Shown here: piece by piece, positions 15,770 to 24,131 of the stretch
Layout of the letters: every line of letters begins with the position of its first letter
How positions within the stretch are numbered: the stretch's first letter is position 1
Assembly (NCBI RefSeq): GCF_023954335.1
Contig: NZ_JAMLIE010000001.1
Span: 1,798,001-1,862,000 of the forward strand
From: Aquamicrobium sp.
GTDB lineage: Bacteria; Pseudomonadota; Alphaproteobacteria; Rhizobiales; Rhizobiaceae
DNA length: 64,000 nucleotides
Direction of reading: 5' to 3'
Translations under genes and position numbers: made by a program
The notes under the pieces: generated by a model
Told to the model about the DNA's origin: nothing
The model's input: the letters and a program-made list of their open reading frames with translations, nothing else
Databases searched by the model: none

Positions 15770-15808
15770 AAGGTCTCTTGTCAATACCATGCTGATGATC
15801 GGCCCGCC
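15770..15808 (+). other. attR junction
   Basis: The element arm AAGGTCTCTTGT (15770-15781) is followed by 10 bp, the CT core (15792-15793) and then chromosomal yifB (GATGATCGGCCCGCC, 15794-15808). The element half also provides an in-frame ATG at 15789-15791 just before the Walker A codons. Confidence 0.85.
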
Positions 15809-16685
15809 GGGCGCGGGAAAGTCGATGCTGGCGCAGCGCCTTCCCTCCATCCTGCCGCGGCTCGCGCCGCGCGAGCTTCTCGAGGTGTCGGTGGTGGCCT
15901 CGCTCGCCGGCGAGATCGCCAGCGGCAGGCTGTCGGATCGCCGGCCCTTCCGCGCCCCGCACCATTCAGCGACCATGCCCGCCCTTGTCGGCGGCGGCGC
16001 GCGGCTGCGGCCGGGCGAGGCCTCGCTCGCCCATTGCGGGGTGCTGTTCCTCGACGAATTGCCGGAGTTCTCCCCGCAGGTGCTGGATTCGCTGCGCCAG
16101 CCGCTGGAGACGGGCGAATGCGTCGTCGCCCGCGCCAATGGCAGCGTTTCCTTTCCCGCCCGCTTCCAGCTGATCGCGGCGATGAATCCGTGCCGCTGCG
16201 GCATGGCGGGCGAGCCGGGCTTCCGCTGCGCCCGCGGCCCGCGCTGTGAGAGCGACTACCGGGCGCGGATTTCCGGGCCGCTGCTCGACCGCATCGACCT
16301 GCGCATCGACGTGCCGGCGGTATCCGCCGCCGATCTCATCGCCCCGTCGCGTTCCGAGGCGAGCGCGGCGGTGGCGCATCGCGTCGCGCTTGCCCGCGAG
16401 GTCCAGGGGCGGCGCTACCAGGCGTTCGGCCTCGATCCGGCGACCACCAACGCGCAATGCCCGGTGGCGGTGATCGAGGAGGTCGCCGCGCCGGACCATG
16501 CCGGAGCCGCGCTGCTGCGCGACGCGAGCGAGAAGCTGGCGCTCTCGGCTCGCGCCTATCATCGCGTGCTCAAGGTCGCCCGCACCCTCGCCGACCTTGA
16601 CGGCACTGAGACGGTCGGGCGCATGCATCTGGCGGAGGCCATCTCGTGGCGGATGACGAATGAAAGGCAGGCGCGGGCGGCGTAG
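15792..16685 (+). pseudogene. yifB: YifB/ComM-type AAA+ ATPase, C-terminal half (split gene)
   Basis: The fragment begins at the Walker A loop (GPPGAGKSMLAQRLPSILPR), followed by the Mg-chelatase ATPase core (RPFRAPHHSATMPALVGGG, Walker B LFLDELPEFSPQVLDSLRQPLE), the cysteine-rich MNPCRCG ... CARGPRC segment, the arginine-finger region (RISGPLLDRIDLRIDVP) and the C-terminal Mg_chelatase_C domain (LSARAYHRVLKVARTLADL). Nothing in it is damaged. The frame is open upstream into the element, with ATG 15789 and GTG 15765 available as starts but no ribosome site, so translation of this half from attR is possible but probably poor. It supplies the 297 C-terminal residues of the 510-residue whole protein. 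Confidence 0.93.
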
Positions 16686-16782
16686 GCGGGTATCGCACAG
16701 GCGGGAGGAGGAACAGGCCGGAGCAGCGGGGAGGGCGTTCGTCGGGTTCGTCGCCCCGTCCGCTCGATGCGGTCGGGCTCAC

Positions 16783-16818
16783 GCGACGCAGGGCGATTCC
16801 GTCTGGCTGCAAGGCTCT
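16783..16818. repeat. Dispersed short repeat, copy 1
   Basis: GCGACGC...CGATTCCGTCTG...CTGCAA...GCTCT recurs at 29308-29345 in the same orientation, each time just after the 3' end of a gene (yifB here). It resembles the short dispersed intergenic repeats common in Mesorhizobium and relatives. Confidence 0.6.
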
Positions 16819-16844
16819 GGCCAGCTTGCGAGGCTTGGGAAAGA

Positions 16845-16871
16845 AAGACGCCCGCGAGAGGCGGGCGTCTT
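16845..16871 (-). terminator. Intrinsic terminator of mucR
   Basis: A perfect 11-bp stem (AAGACGCCCGC / GCGGGCGTCTT) with a 5-nt loop; read leftward from mucR it is followed by TTTCTTTCCC. Rightward, a TCGATTGG flank is poor, so it mainly serves mucR. Confidence 0.8.
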
Positions 16872-16925
16872 CGATTGGATAGATTTTTCCGCCGGGTCAC
16901 GAAGGCTTCCCGGCAGCGGAAAGTG

Positions 16926-17342
16926 TCAGCGCTTGCGGCCGAGGCCGGTCTTCTTGGCCAGCGCGGAGCGGGCCGCGGCGTAGTTGGGGGCGACCATCGG
17001 ATAGTTGGGCTCGAGGCCCCACTTCTCGCGATACTGTTCCGGCGTCAGGCCGTAATGGGTCATCAGGTGACGCTTCAGCGACTTGAACTTCTTGCCGTCC
17101 TCGAGGCAGATGATGTAGTCGTCGAAGACCGAACGCTTCGGGTTGACGGCAGGCTTCTGCTTTTCTGCGGGGGCTTGCTCGGGAACGCTGCCGACCCGGC
17201 CGAGCGCGGCATGAACTTCGGCGATGAGATTGGGAAGCTCGGCCGCCGGTACGGGGTTGTTGCTGACATAGGCCGAGACGAGATCGGCCGTCAGCTCAAG
17301 TAGAATATCCTGATTGGCGGTAGGTGTTTCGGAATTGCTCAT
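16926..17342 (-). CDS. mucR: MucR/Ros family transcriptional regulator
   Basis: ATG 17342 gives 138 residues (MSNSETPTANQDILLELTAD...), close to the usual ~140 of MucR; an ATG six bases earlier is possible. The N-terminal part (LLELTADLVSAYVSNNPVPAAELPNLIAEVHAAL) mediates oligomerisation. The Ros-type zinc finger is CLEDGKKFKSLKRHLMTHYGLTPEQYREKWGL, a variant in which the second ligand Cys is replaced by Asp, as I recall for several MucR proteins. MucR is a global H-NS-like regulator of exopolysaccharide, motility and cell-cycle genes in Rhizobiales. Confidence 0.93.
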   Translation of the reverse strand: MSNSETPTANQDILLELTADLVSAYVSNNPVPAAELPNLIAEVHAALGRVGSVPEQAPAEKQKPAVNPKRSVFDDYIICLEDGKKFKSLKRHLMTHYGLTPEQYREKWGLEPNYPMVAPNYAAARSALAKKTGLGRKR

Positions 17343-17852
17343 TAACATGGCCCTGATGGTGAATAGATGGAATGAACGGGGCGCATGCACCCCGCCATGA
17401 CGCGTGGTGACGCCTTTTGGCGGCGCCTTCGATTCACGCAATCGTTTCATAAATGATCCCGATCACGTAACAAGTCAATTCAATGCCCGGAAAAAGACGG
17501 AAGTAGAACGCGAGATTCCGGTTTCATTTGCATTCATCTTGAGGCTGCGCCGGTTACACTGTGTATCAATCGGTGATTGATCTGCATCTTCGTGCAACTT
17601 TAAGTAAACTGGCCGAACCGGATCGTGGACGGATCGTCGCCGGGGCGGCTGTGGGCCCCGGCATCCTTTTTCGCGCGAGGCGGTCGGGCGGGGCGGAAAG
17701 TGCCGTGGCGGGCTGGAAAGGCCGGACTATCCCGTTGTTTTGGCCCGGTTTATGTCGCCGTGACGATTTCGCCCGCCGGCAATATGGTCTATTGCGCAAC
17801 CGTCGCGAACCGCATGCGGGTCGCGGCTACCGACCATCGAGGAGCGCCCTTC
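17343..17852. other. Intergenic region upstream of mucR and ptrB
   Basis: This 510-bp divergent region holds the control sequences of mucR (leftward) and oligopeptidase B (rightward). A rightward promoter candidate is TTGAGG (17539-17544), 17 bp, TGTATC (17562-17567). The stretch 17450-17610 is the A+T-richest here, as expected for MucR autoregulation, but no operator can be named. No gene is seen. Confidence 0.45.
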
Positions 17853-19952
17853 ATGACCCGTCCTGCTTCCTTTCCCGTCCTTCTCCCGCCGCGGGCCGAG
17901 GCGCGTCCGGTCACGGATGTCCGCCACGGCATCGCGCGCACGGATGAGTATGGCTGGCTGCGCGCCGACAACTGGCAGCAGGTTTTCCGCGACCCTTCCG
18001 TGCTCGATCCGGCGATCCGCAGCCATCTCGACGCCGAGAACGCCTACCAGAGCGAGCTGATGGCCGACACGGCCGCGCTGCGAGAGGCGCTGTTCGGGGA
18101 GATGAAGGGCCGGATCAAGGAGGACGATTCGAGCGTGCCGATGAAGGACGGGCCCTTCGCCTACGGCACCTCCTACCGCACCGGCGGCCAGCATCCGCGC
18201 TTCTTCCGCACGCCGCGCGACGGCGGCGCGGAGACGATCCTGATCGACGGCGACGCGGAGGCCGCCGGCAAGGCCTATTTCCGCCTCGGCGGCGCCGATC
18301 ATTCCTCCGATCACCGGCTGCTCCTGTGGAGCTGCGACGACAAGGGCTCGGAGTTCTTCACCCTCAAGGTGCGCGACGCCGAGACCGGGACTGATTTCAA
18401 GGACGAGATCGCCGACACAGGCGGCTCGGGCGAATGGGACGCCGCCAATCGGGGCTTCTTCTATACCCGGCTCGACGAGAACCATCGCCCGTCGCGCATC
18501 TTCCACCACCGGCTGGGCGACGACCCGGCCACGGATCGCCTGATCTACGAGGAGACGGATCCCGGCTTCTTCATGGACGTTGCCGGCACGCGGCTCAACG
18601 ACTGGATCATGATCGGCATCAACGATCACGAAACCAGCGAATACCGCCTGCTTCCGGCATCCGACCCGCAGGCGGAGCCGGTGCTGGTCAAGGCGCGCGA
18701 GGAAGGCGTGCAATACGATCTGGAGGCGGGCGGCGACGTCTTCTTCATCCTGACCAATTCGGGCGGAGCGAAGGATTTCCGCATCATGACCGCGCCGGTG
18801 TCGGACCCGCGCGAGGAGAACTGGCGCGAGCTGGTGCCGCACGAGCCGGGCCGGCTGATCCTGTCGATCCTCGCCTTCCGCGACTGGCTGGTGCGGCTGG
18901 AGCGCAAGGACGGCCTGCCGCGCATCGTCGTGCGCGCCCGCGCCGGCGGCGAGGAGCACGTCATCGCCTTCGACGAGGAGGCCTATTCACTGGGGCTCAA
19001 CGGCTCCTACGAATACGACACCGACGTGATCCGCTTTTCCTATTCGTCGATGACGACACCGGCCCAGGTGTTCGACTACGACATGCGCACGCGCGAGCGC
19101 ACGCTTCTGAAGACGCAGGAAGTGCCTTCGGGGCACGATCCGGAGGATTACGTCACCCGCCGGCTGATGGCGAAGGCTGAGGACGGCGCGCTGGTGCCGA
19201 TCTCGGTGCTCTACCGCAAGGATACGCCGCTCGACGGCTCCGCGCCCTGCCTGCTCTACGGCTACGGCGCCTACGGAATCTCGATTCCGGCCGGGTTCAA
19301 CACCAACTGCCTGTCGCTGGCCGATCGCGGCTTCGTCTACGCCATCGCCCATATCCGCGGCGGCAAGGACAAGGGCTATGCCTGGTACGAGGACGGCAAG
19401 CGCGAGAAGAAGCGCAACACCTTCAGCGACTTCATCGCCGCGGGCCGGCATCTGGCAGCGGAAGGGTTCACCGCCCATGACCGGATCGTGGCGCAGGGCG
19501 GCTCGGCCGGGGGCATGCTGATGGGCGCGGTCGCCAACATGGCGCCGCAGGACTTCGCCGGCATCATCGCCGAGGTGCCGTTCGTCGACGTGCTCAACAC
19601 CATGCTCGACGCCAGCCTGCCGCTCACCCCACCGGAATGGCCCGAATGGGGCAATCCGATCGAATCGGCCGAGGACTACCGGACGATCGCCGCATATTCG
19701 CCCTACGACAATGTCGGGCGGCAGGCCTATCCGCCGATCCTCGCCGTCGCCGGCCTCACCGACCCGCGCGTCACCTATTGGGAACCGGCGAAATGGGTGG
19801 CGCGGCTGCGCGCCATGAAGACCGACGACAATCCGATCCTGTTCCGCATCAACATGGACGCCGGCCATGCCGGCGCGTCGGGGCGGTTCTCGCGCCTCGA
19901 GGAGATCGCATATTCCTACGCCTTCGCGCTGAAGGTGACCGGCAAGGCGTGA
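17853..19952 (+). CDS. ptrB: Oligopeptidase B (S9A prolyl-oligopeptidase family)
   Basis: ATG 17853 follows GAGGAGCGCCC and gives 699 residues, the family length; an upstream open stretch to 17625 lacks a ribosome site. An N-terminal beta-propeller (peptidase_S9_N) is followed by the alpha/beta hydrolase domain. Catalytic Ser is in AQGGSAGGMLMGAVAN, Asp in GLTDPRVTYWEPAKW and His in MDAGHAGASGRF. The enzyme cleaves short peptides after Arg/Lys in the cytoplasm or periplasm; no signal peptide is seen. It stands alone, convergent with the cytochrome genes. Confidence 0.93.
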   Translation: MTRPASFPVLLPPRAEARPVTDVRHGIARTDEYGWLRADNWQQVFRDPSVLDPAIRSHLDAENAYQSELMADTAALREALFGEMKGRIKEDDSSVPMKDGPFAYGTSYRTGGQHPRFFRTPRDGGAETILIDGDAEAAGKAYFRLGGADHSSDHRLLLWSCDDKGSEFFTLKVRDAETGTDFKDEIADTGGSGEWDAANRGFFYTRLDENHRPSRIFHHRLGDDPATDRLIYEETDPGFFMDVAGTRLNDWIMIGINDHETSEYRLLPASDPQAEPVLVKAREEGVQYDLEAGGDVFFILTNSGGAKDFRIMTAPVSDPREENWRELVPHEPGRLILSILAFRDWLVRLERKDGLPRIVVRARAGGEEHVIAFDEEAYSLGLNGSYEYDTDVIRFSYSSMTTPAQVFDYDMRTRERTLLKTQEVPSGHDPEDYVTRRLMAKAEDGALVPISVLYRKDTPLDGSAPCLLYGYGAYGISIPAGFNTNCLSLADRGFVYAIAHIRGGKDKGYAWYEDGKREKKRNTFSDFIAAGRHLAAEGFTAHDRIVAQGGSAGGMLMGAVANMAPQDFAGIIAEVPFVDVLNTMLDASLPLTPPEWPEWGNPIESAEDYRTIAAYSPYDNVGRQAYPPILAVAGLTDPRVTYWEPAKWVARLRAMKTDDNPILFRINMDAGHAGASGRFSRLEEIAYSYAFALKVTGKA

Positions 19953-19988
19953 GCGCAGGCGGGGGGCATCTCCCGCCGCCTGCCGGGC

Positions 19989-20912
19989 TCAGTAGGCGTC
20001 GGGGTGCGCCGGGATCGCCTTCAGATAGGCGGCGATGGCCTCGCGGTCGGAGGCGGGAAGCTCGGCCATGTTGCGCACCACCGAGGCCATCTTGCCGCCG
20101 ACGGAATCGTAGTCGGGCGTGAAGCCGCTTTCGAGCAGCACGACGATGTCGTCCTCGCTCCAGTCTCCGAGGCCGCCTTCGCCGGAGGTGATGTTGTCGA
20201 TGGTGCCGCGCCCTTCCATCGAGGCCGCGCCGGCCAGCCAGCGGCTGGTGTCCAGCCCGCCGAAGGCGTTGCGCGGCGTGTGGCACTCGCCGCAATGGCC
20301 CGGCCCCTCGACCAGATATTGCCCGCGGGCGACCTCAGGCGAGGGATCGTCGAGCGCGACCGCGGGGGAGGGGGTCAGGTAAAGCCGTTTCCACAGGCCG
20401 ATGCCGCGGCGGACGTTGAACGGGAAACCGATCTCATTGGCGCCGGCACTGCCTTCCACCGCCGGCAGCGTCTGCATGAAGGCGTGAAGGTCGCCGACAT
20501 CCTCGATTCGCATGCGGGCATAGGAGGTGTAGGGGAAGGCCGGATAGTAATGCGCGCCCTCGGGCGAGACGCCGCGCAGCATGGCGTTGGCGAGGTCCTG
20601 CGCGCTCCAGCCGCCGATGCCGTCGCGCTCGTGCTGGGAGATGTTGGGGGCGACGAAGGTGCCGAACGCGGTGGCGAAGCGCTCGCCGCCGACGAGGCGC
20701 AGGCGATCCTCGCCCGTGGCGCCGGGCGCGGCGTGGCACGAGGCGCATCCGGCGGCCCAGAACACCTGTTCGCCGCGCGCCGCATCGCCCGGGCCGAGCG
20801 CGGCGAGCGTTGCGGCGACGAGCCGGTCGGGCTGGGTCATCAGCCAGAAGCCCGCGCCGCCCACCACCGCGAGCGCCACGCCGGCAATGGCGAGCTTGCG
20901 CAACAGAGCCAT
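19989..20912 (-). CDS. Diheme c-type cytochrome
   Basis: A 307-residue protein with an N-terminal membrane anchor or signal (LAIAGVALAVVGGAGFWLM) and two haem-binding motifs, CASCH and CGECH, each followed by a c-type cytochrome domain with distal Met candidates (AMLRGVSPEG, GGKMASVVRNM). It belongs to the membrane-anchored diheme cytochromes that pass electrons from periplasmic dehydrogenases. It lies 18 bp downstream of the cytochrome c-prime gene, and both read leftward, so the two likely form an operon. Confidence 0.9.
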   Translation of the reverse strand: MALLRKLAIAGVALAVVGGAGFWLMTQPDRLVAATLAALGPGDAARGEQVFWAAGCASCHAAPGATGEDRLRLVGGERFATAFGTFVAPNISQHERDGIGGWSAQDLANAMLRGVSPEGAHYYPAFPYTSYARMRIEDVGDLHAFMQTLPAVEGSAGANEIGFPFNVRRGIGLWKRLYLTPSPAVALDDPSPEVARGQYLVEGPGHCGECHTPRNAFGGLDTSRWLAGAASMEGRGTIDNITSGEGGLGDWSEDDIVVLLESGFTPDYDSVGGKMASVVRNMAELPASDREAIAAYLKAIPAHPDAY

Positions 20913-20930
20913 CGGAGCGCCTCCGATCCG

Positions 20931-21365
20931 TTATTCGTTGCGATATTTTTCATGGCACGAGCCGCAGCTTCCGCCGACCGGGCCGAAGGCGGCCTGGAAG
21001 GCGGCGAGGTCCTGCGGCGCGGCGGCGACAGCGGCCGCGACGGCCTGCGCATATTTCTCGTTCTCGGCCTTGTATGCGTCGAAATCGTCCCAGATCGCCG
21101 ACGCGGCCTTGGTGTCGCCGGTGTCGCTGCCCTGCGGCCACAGCGCGTCGACGTCGGCGGCGGCTTCGGCATTGGTTTCCAGCTTCGCCAGCGCCTCGTT
21201 GACGGCTGCGGCGTCGAAATCGGCCCGGCCCTGGGCGATCGGGCCGAGGATGCGCATGATCTGGCCGCGCTCCTTCATGTTCGCCTGGCGCTGTTCGAGC
21301 GGGTCTGCGGCGGCGCCGGCGACCGTGATGGAAAGGGCGGCGGCGGCGAGGGCGAACAGTTTCAT
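20931..21365 (-). CDS. Cytochrome c-prime family protein
   Basis: ATG 21365 starts a 144-residue protein with a typical signal peptide (MKLFALAAAALSITVAGAAA) and a four-helix body ending in the single haem motif CGSCHEKYR, the hallmark of cytochrome c-prime. These periplasmic proteins bind NO or act as electron carriers. It is followed at once by the diheme cytochrome gene. Confidence 0.92.
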   Translation of the reverse strand: MKLFALAAAALSITVAGAAADPLEQRQANMKERGQIMRILGPIAQGRADFDAAAVNEALAKLETNAEAAADVDALWPQGSDTGDTKAASAIWDDFDAYKAENEKYAQAVAAAVAAAPQDLAAFQAAFGPVGGSCGSCHEKYRNE

Positions 21366-21490
21366 GAAATGCTCCGTTTGCTGGCAGATGCTGGCGCGAG
21401 AACGCGATCTTGTCGGATTCGTTCGCAAGATGAAGTCACAACCATGGTGCGGCGCGTCACGCTTGCGTGATGGTTGTTGCGCCAAAAGAA

Positions 21491-21514
21491 AAAGCCCCGG
21501 CGGACCGGGGCTTT
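21491..21514 (-). terminator. Intrinsic terminator of sodB
   Basis: A perfect 10-bp stem AAAGCCCCGG / CCGGGGCTTT with tetraloop CGGA (on the + strand); in the sodB direction it is followed by TTTCTTTTGG. It lies 30 bp after the sodB stop. Confidence 0.85.
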
Positions 21515-21543
21515 CTGCTTGCGTCTTCGGCGAAGGCCGGCGC

Positions 21544-22146
21544 TTACCTGGTAGCCGCCTCGTAGCGCTCCAGCACGTAGTCCCAGTTGATGAGGCTGTC
21601 GACGAAGGCTTCGAGATATTTCGGGCGGGCGTTGCGGTAGTCGATGTAGTAGGAATGCTCCCACACGTCGACGCCGAGGATCGGGTCGCCGCCGTGGACC
21701 AGCGGGTTCTCGCCGTTCGGGGTCTTGGAGATCTCCAGCTTGCCGTCCTTGACCGAGACCCAGGCCCAGCCCGAGCCGAACTGGGTGGTGCCGGCATTGA
21801 TGAAGTCGGCGCGGAACTTGTCGTAGCCACCGAGATCGGAATCGACCGCCTTCTGCAGCTTGCCCGGCAGGCTCTTGCCGCCGCCGCCCTTCTTCATCCA
21901 CTTCCAGAAATGGATGTGGTTGTAGTGCTGGGCCGCGTTGTTGAAGAGGCCCTGGTTCTTGCCGAACGAGGCCTTCACTACCTCCTCGACCGACTTGCCT
22001 TCCATGCCGGCCTCGGCGGCGAGCTTGTTGCCGTTGTCGACATAGGCCTTGTGGTGCTTGTCGTGGTGATATTCGAGCGTCTCCTTCGACATGAAGGGCT
22101 GGAGCGCCTCGTAGTCGTAGGGCAGTTCGGGAAGTTCAAAGGCCAT
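21544..22146 (-). CDS. sodB: Fe/Mn superoxide dismutase
   Basis: 200 residues, starting MAFELPELPYDYEALQPF. Metal ligands are visible: His27 (EYHHDKHH), His in NNAAQHYNHIHFW, Asp and His in VDVWEHSYYIDY. The GSGWAWV motif and the KSLPGKL/INWDYV context fit the cambialistic or iron type of alphaproteobacteria. It converts superoxide to hydrogen peroxide and oxygen in the cytoplasm. It is followed by its own strong terminator, so it is transcribed alone. Confidence 0.95.
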   Translation of the reverse strand: MAFELPELPYDYEALQPFMSKETLEYHHDKHHKAYVDNGNKLAAEAGMEGKSVEEVVKASFGKNQGLFNNAAQHYNHIHFWKWMKKGGGGKSLPGKLQKAVDSDLGGYDKFRADFINAGTTQFGSGWAWVSVKDGKLEISKTPNGENPLVHGGDPILGVDVWEHSYYIDYRNARPKYLEAFVDSLINWDYVLERYEAATR

Positions 22147-22245
22147 GGAAAATCTCCCTTCATGGATCGGTGGGGCGTACGATACCTCCTAGATAGGCGC
22201 GGCGCGCGACGGCGCAACGCCCATCCCGGATATGTTCCTTAGCGC

Positions 22246-23124
22246 CTATCGCACAGGTGTGGAATGCGCCCATTCCCAATAGAGCTCCCGCGCCTTCTTG
22301 GCCACGGGTCCGGGCTGAAGATCGCGGTTCTCCATGCGAATAACGGGCACGACCTTGGAATGGTTGCCGGTGGAGAAGATTTCGTCCGCGTTCATGAAAT
22401 CGGCGACCGAAAGCGCCTTCTCGCTGACCCGGTAGCCGGCCGCGCCGAGCAGCGACATGGTGCGCGCGCGGGTGATTCCGGCGAGGAACGCGCCGTTGGC
22501 GACCGGGGTGAAGACGTGGCCGTCCTTGACCATGAACACGTTGGACGAGGCGGTTTCCGCCACGTTGCCCAGCATGTCGCGCACCAGCGCGTTGTCGTAG
22601 CCGCGCGCCTTGGCTTCCATGATGGCGCGGCCGTTGTTGGGATAAAGGCAGCCGGCCTTGGCGTTGGTCGGCATGGTCTCGACGGTCGGCCGGCGGAAGG
22701 GCGACACGGTCAGCGAAAAGCCGCTGGGCGGCAGCATCGGCGACTCGTAGAGGCAAAGGCAAAAGCGGGTAGTCTCCGGGTCGGCCGGCACGCCCATATA
22801 GCCGCCGTCCTCGGCCCAGTACATCGGCCGGATGTAGACGGCGGTGTCGCGGTCGAACTTGCGCAGGCCCTCCCATGTCAGCGCCTCGATCTCCTCGGCC
22901 GCCATGGTCGGCTTCAGCCCGAGCGCGGTGGCCGAGGCGTTGACGCGCTGGCAGTGAAGGTCGAGGTCGGGCGCGATGCCCTCGAACCAGCGCGCCCCGT
23001 CGAACACGCTCGAGCCCAGCCACATGGCATGGCTGCGCGGGCCGAGGATGGCGGGATTGCCTTCGTGCCAGTCTCCGTCGATGAAGGTCCAGGTGCGGCT
23101 CCAGGCGGGCGAGGGTCGGCTCAT
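22246..23124 (-). CDS. Branched-chain amino acid aminotransferase (class IV)
   Basis: ATG 23124 (after AAGGAC) gives 292 residues; an in-frame upstream ATG at 23172 lacks a good site. Class IV PLP fold marks are present: PSHAMW-like RSHAMWLGSSVFDGARWFEG, VYIRPMYWAEDGG, the PLP Lys in NAKAGCLYPNNGRAIMEAKARGYDNAL, and ETASSNVFMVKDGHVFTP. In Rhizobiales this type is annotated as branched-chain aminotransferase, a second copy besides IlvE. It could also act on D-amino acids; the sequence does not decide. Confidence 0.85.
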   Translation of the reverse strand: MSRPSPAWSRTWTFIDGDWHEGNPAILGPRSHAMWLGSSVFDGARWFEGIAPDLDLHCQRVNASATALGLKPTMAAEEIEALTWEGLRKFDRDTAVYIRPMYWAEDGGYMGVPADPETTRFCLCLYESPMLPPSGFSLTVSPFRRPTVETMPTNAKAGCLYPNNGRAIMEAKARGYDNALVRDMLGNVAETASSNVFMVKDGHVFTPVANGAFLAGITRARTMSLLGAAGYRVSEKALSVADFMNADEIFSTGNHSKVVPVIRMENRDLQPGPVAKKARELYWEWAHSTPVR

Positions 23125-23316
23125 CGGGAATGTCCTTGCTATCGGGATTCTGTCTTTCAGGGCTTGTCTCAAGGCGGGCGAGCATCGAATGCTCTTTGGA
23201 AGCCCGCGTCAACCGACAGGAAAGAGGTTCCTTCGGTCCAGCCATAGCTTGCCAATCGCGTTGCTTGACCCCGGCAGAAGATTGGGATTGAAGTCCTGCG
23301 CGAAAGGCATGTTCCC

Positions 23317-23979
23317 ATGGCATATTCGGCTTACGTCTTCGACGCCTACGGCACCCTGTTCGACGTGCATGCGGCCGTGCGCCGCCATGCCGGGGCGGTC
23401 GGCCCCGACGGCCAGCTCCTGTCGGAGATCTGGCGCGCCAAGCAGCTCGAATATTCGTGGACCCGCACGCTGATGGGCAGCTATCGCGACTTCTGGCAAT
23501 TGACGGAAGAGGCGCTCGACTATGCCTTCCGCAAGGTGCCCACGGCCGACCCCGCCCAGCGGCAGAACCTCCTCGACGCCTATTGGCAGCTCGATTGCTA
23601 CCCCGAGGTGCCGGCCGTGCTGAAGGCGCTGAAGGCGGCGGGCGGGCGAATCGCGATCCTGTCCAACGGCTCGCCCGCGATGCTCGAATCGGCCGTCCGC
23701 TCCGCCGCGCTCGACCTCGTCGTCGACGAGATCTTCTCGGTCGACGCGGTGCGCCGGTTCAAGACCGACCCGCAGGTCTACGACCTCGTCACCACCGCGT
23801 GGCGGCTCTATCCGCAGGCGGTGTCGTTCCAGTCCTCCAACCGGTGGGATATTGCCGGGGCGCAGAAATTCGGCTTCCGCACGGTGTGGATCAACCGCTC
23901 CAGCCAACCCGACGAATATCGAGACCACGAGCCGGAGCTGATCCTGCCGTCGCTGGAGGGGATGCTGAGCGCCATGTGA
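23317..23979 (+). CDS. Haloacid dehalogenase, type II (HAD superfamily)
   Basis: 220 residues starting MAYSAYVFDAYGTLFDVHAA, with the nucleophile Asp in FDAYGT, the helical cap, the ILSNGSP motif II, Lys in RRFKTDPQVYDLV and the motif SSNRWDIAGAQKFGF that is particular to L-2-haloacid dehalogenases. It would hydrolyse 2-haloalkanoic acids to 2-hydroxy acids. It is a single-gene unit divergent from the aminotransferase. Confidence 0.92.
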   Translation: MAYSAYVFDAYGTLFDVHAAVRRHAGAVGPDGQLLSEIWRAKQLEYSWTRTLMGSYRDFWQLTEEALDYAFRKVPTADPAQRQNLLDAYWQLDCYPEVPAVLKALKAAGGRIAILSNGSPAMLESAVRSAALDLVVDEIFSVDAVRRFKTDPQVYDLVTTAWRLYPQAVSFQSSNRWDIAGAQKFGFRTVWINRSSQPDEYRDHEPELILPSLEGMLSAM

Positions 23980-24131
23980 GCGATGCGACCGTCCGAACAG
24001 CACGGAATGTTACCGCGATGCAACAGACGGGTCTCGCTCCGGCGTTTGCGATTTGTTATCCATGTTTCGAGCAAATTTCGTGACAGCTTCTCCGCCCGGC
24101 TGGAATCGGGCGCGGTTTCAGGGGGAAAACC

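Larger units (their letters stand above)
1412..15793. mobile_element. 14.4-kb serine-integrase integrative element inserted in yifB
   Basis: Boundaries come from three facts: the yifB halves rejoin in frame, both junctions share the dinucleotide CT (1412-1413 and 15792-15793), and the element ends carry inverted 12-bp arms placed exactly 10 bp from that dinucleotide. Cargo in order: small proteins, a 1285-residue phage-type polyvalent protein, a TIR + membrane protein + deoxyribosyltransferase-like island, a zinc-finger protein, a polymerase-like protein, a nuclease-like protein, an IS3-family insertion and the integrase, which reads inward from the right end. No terminase, portal, capsid or tail gene is seen, so it is either a satellite or a shrunken prophage rather than a complete phage. 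Confidence 0.9.

Noticed and set aside
15749..16204. Extended N-terminus of the serine integrase reaching into the yifB C-terminal half
   Set aside because: The extension is antisense to yifB and lies outside the attachment site; ATG 15748 with GGAG fits the family N-terminus exactly.
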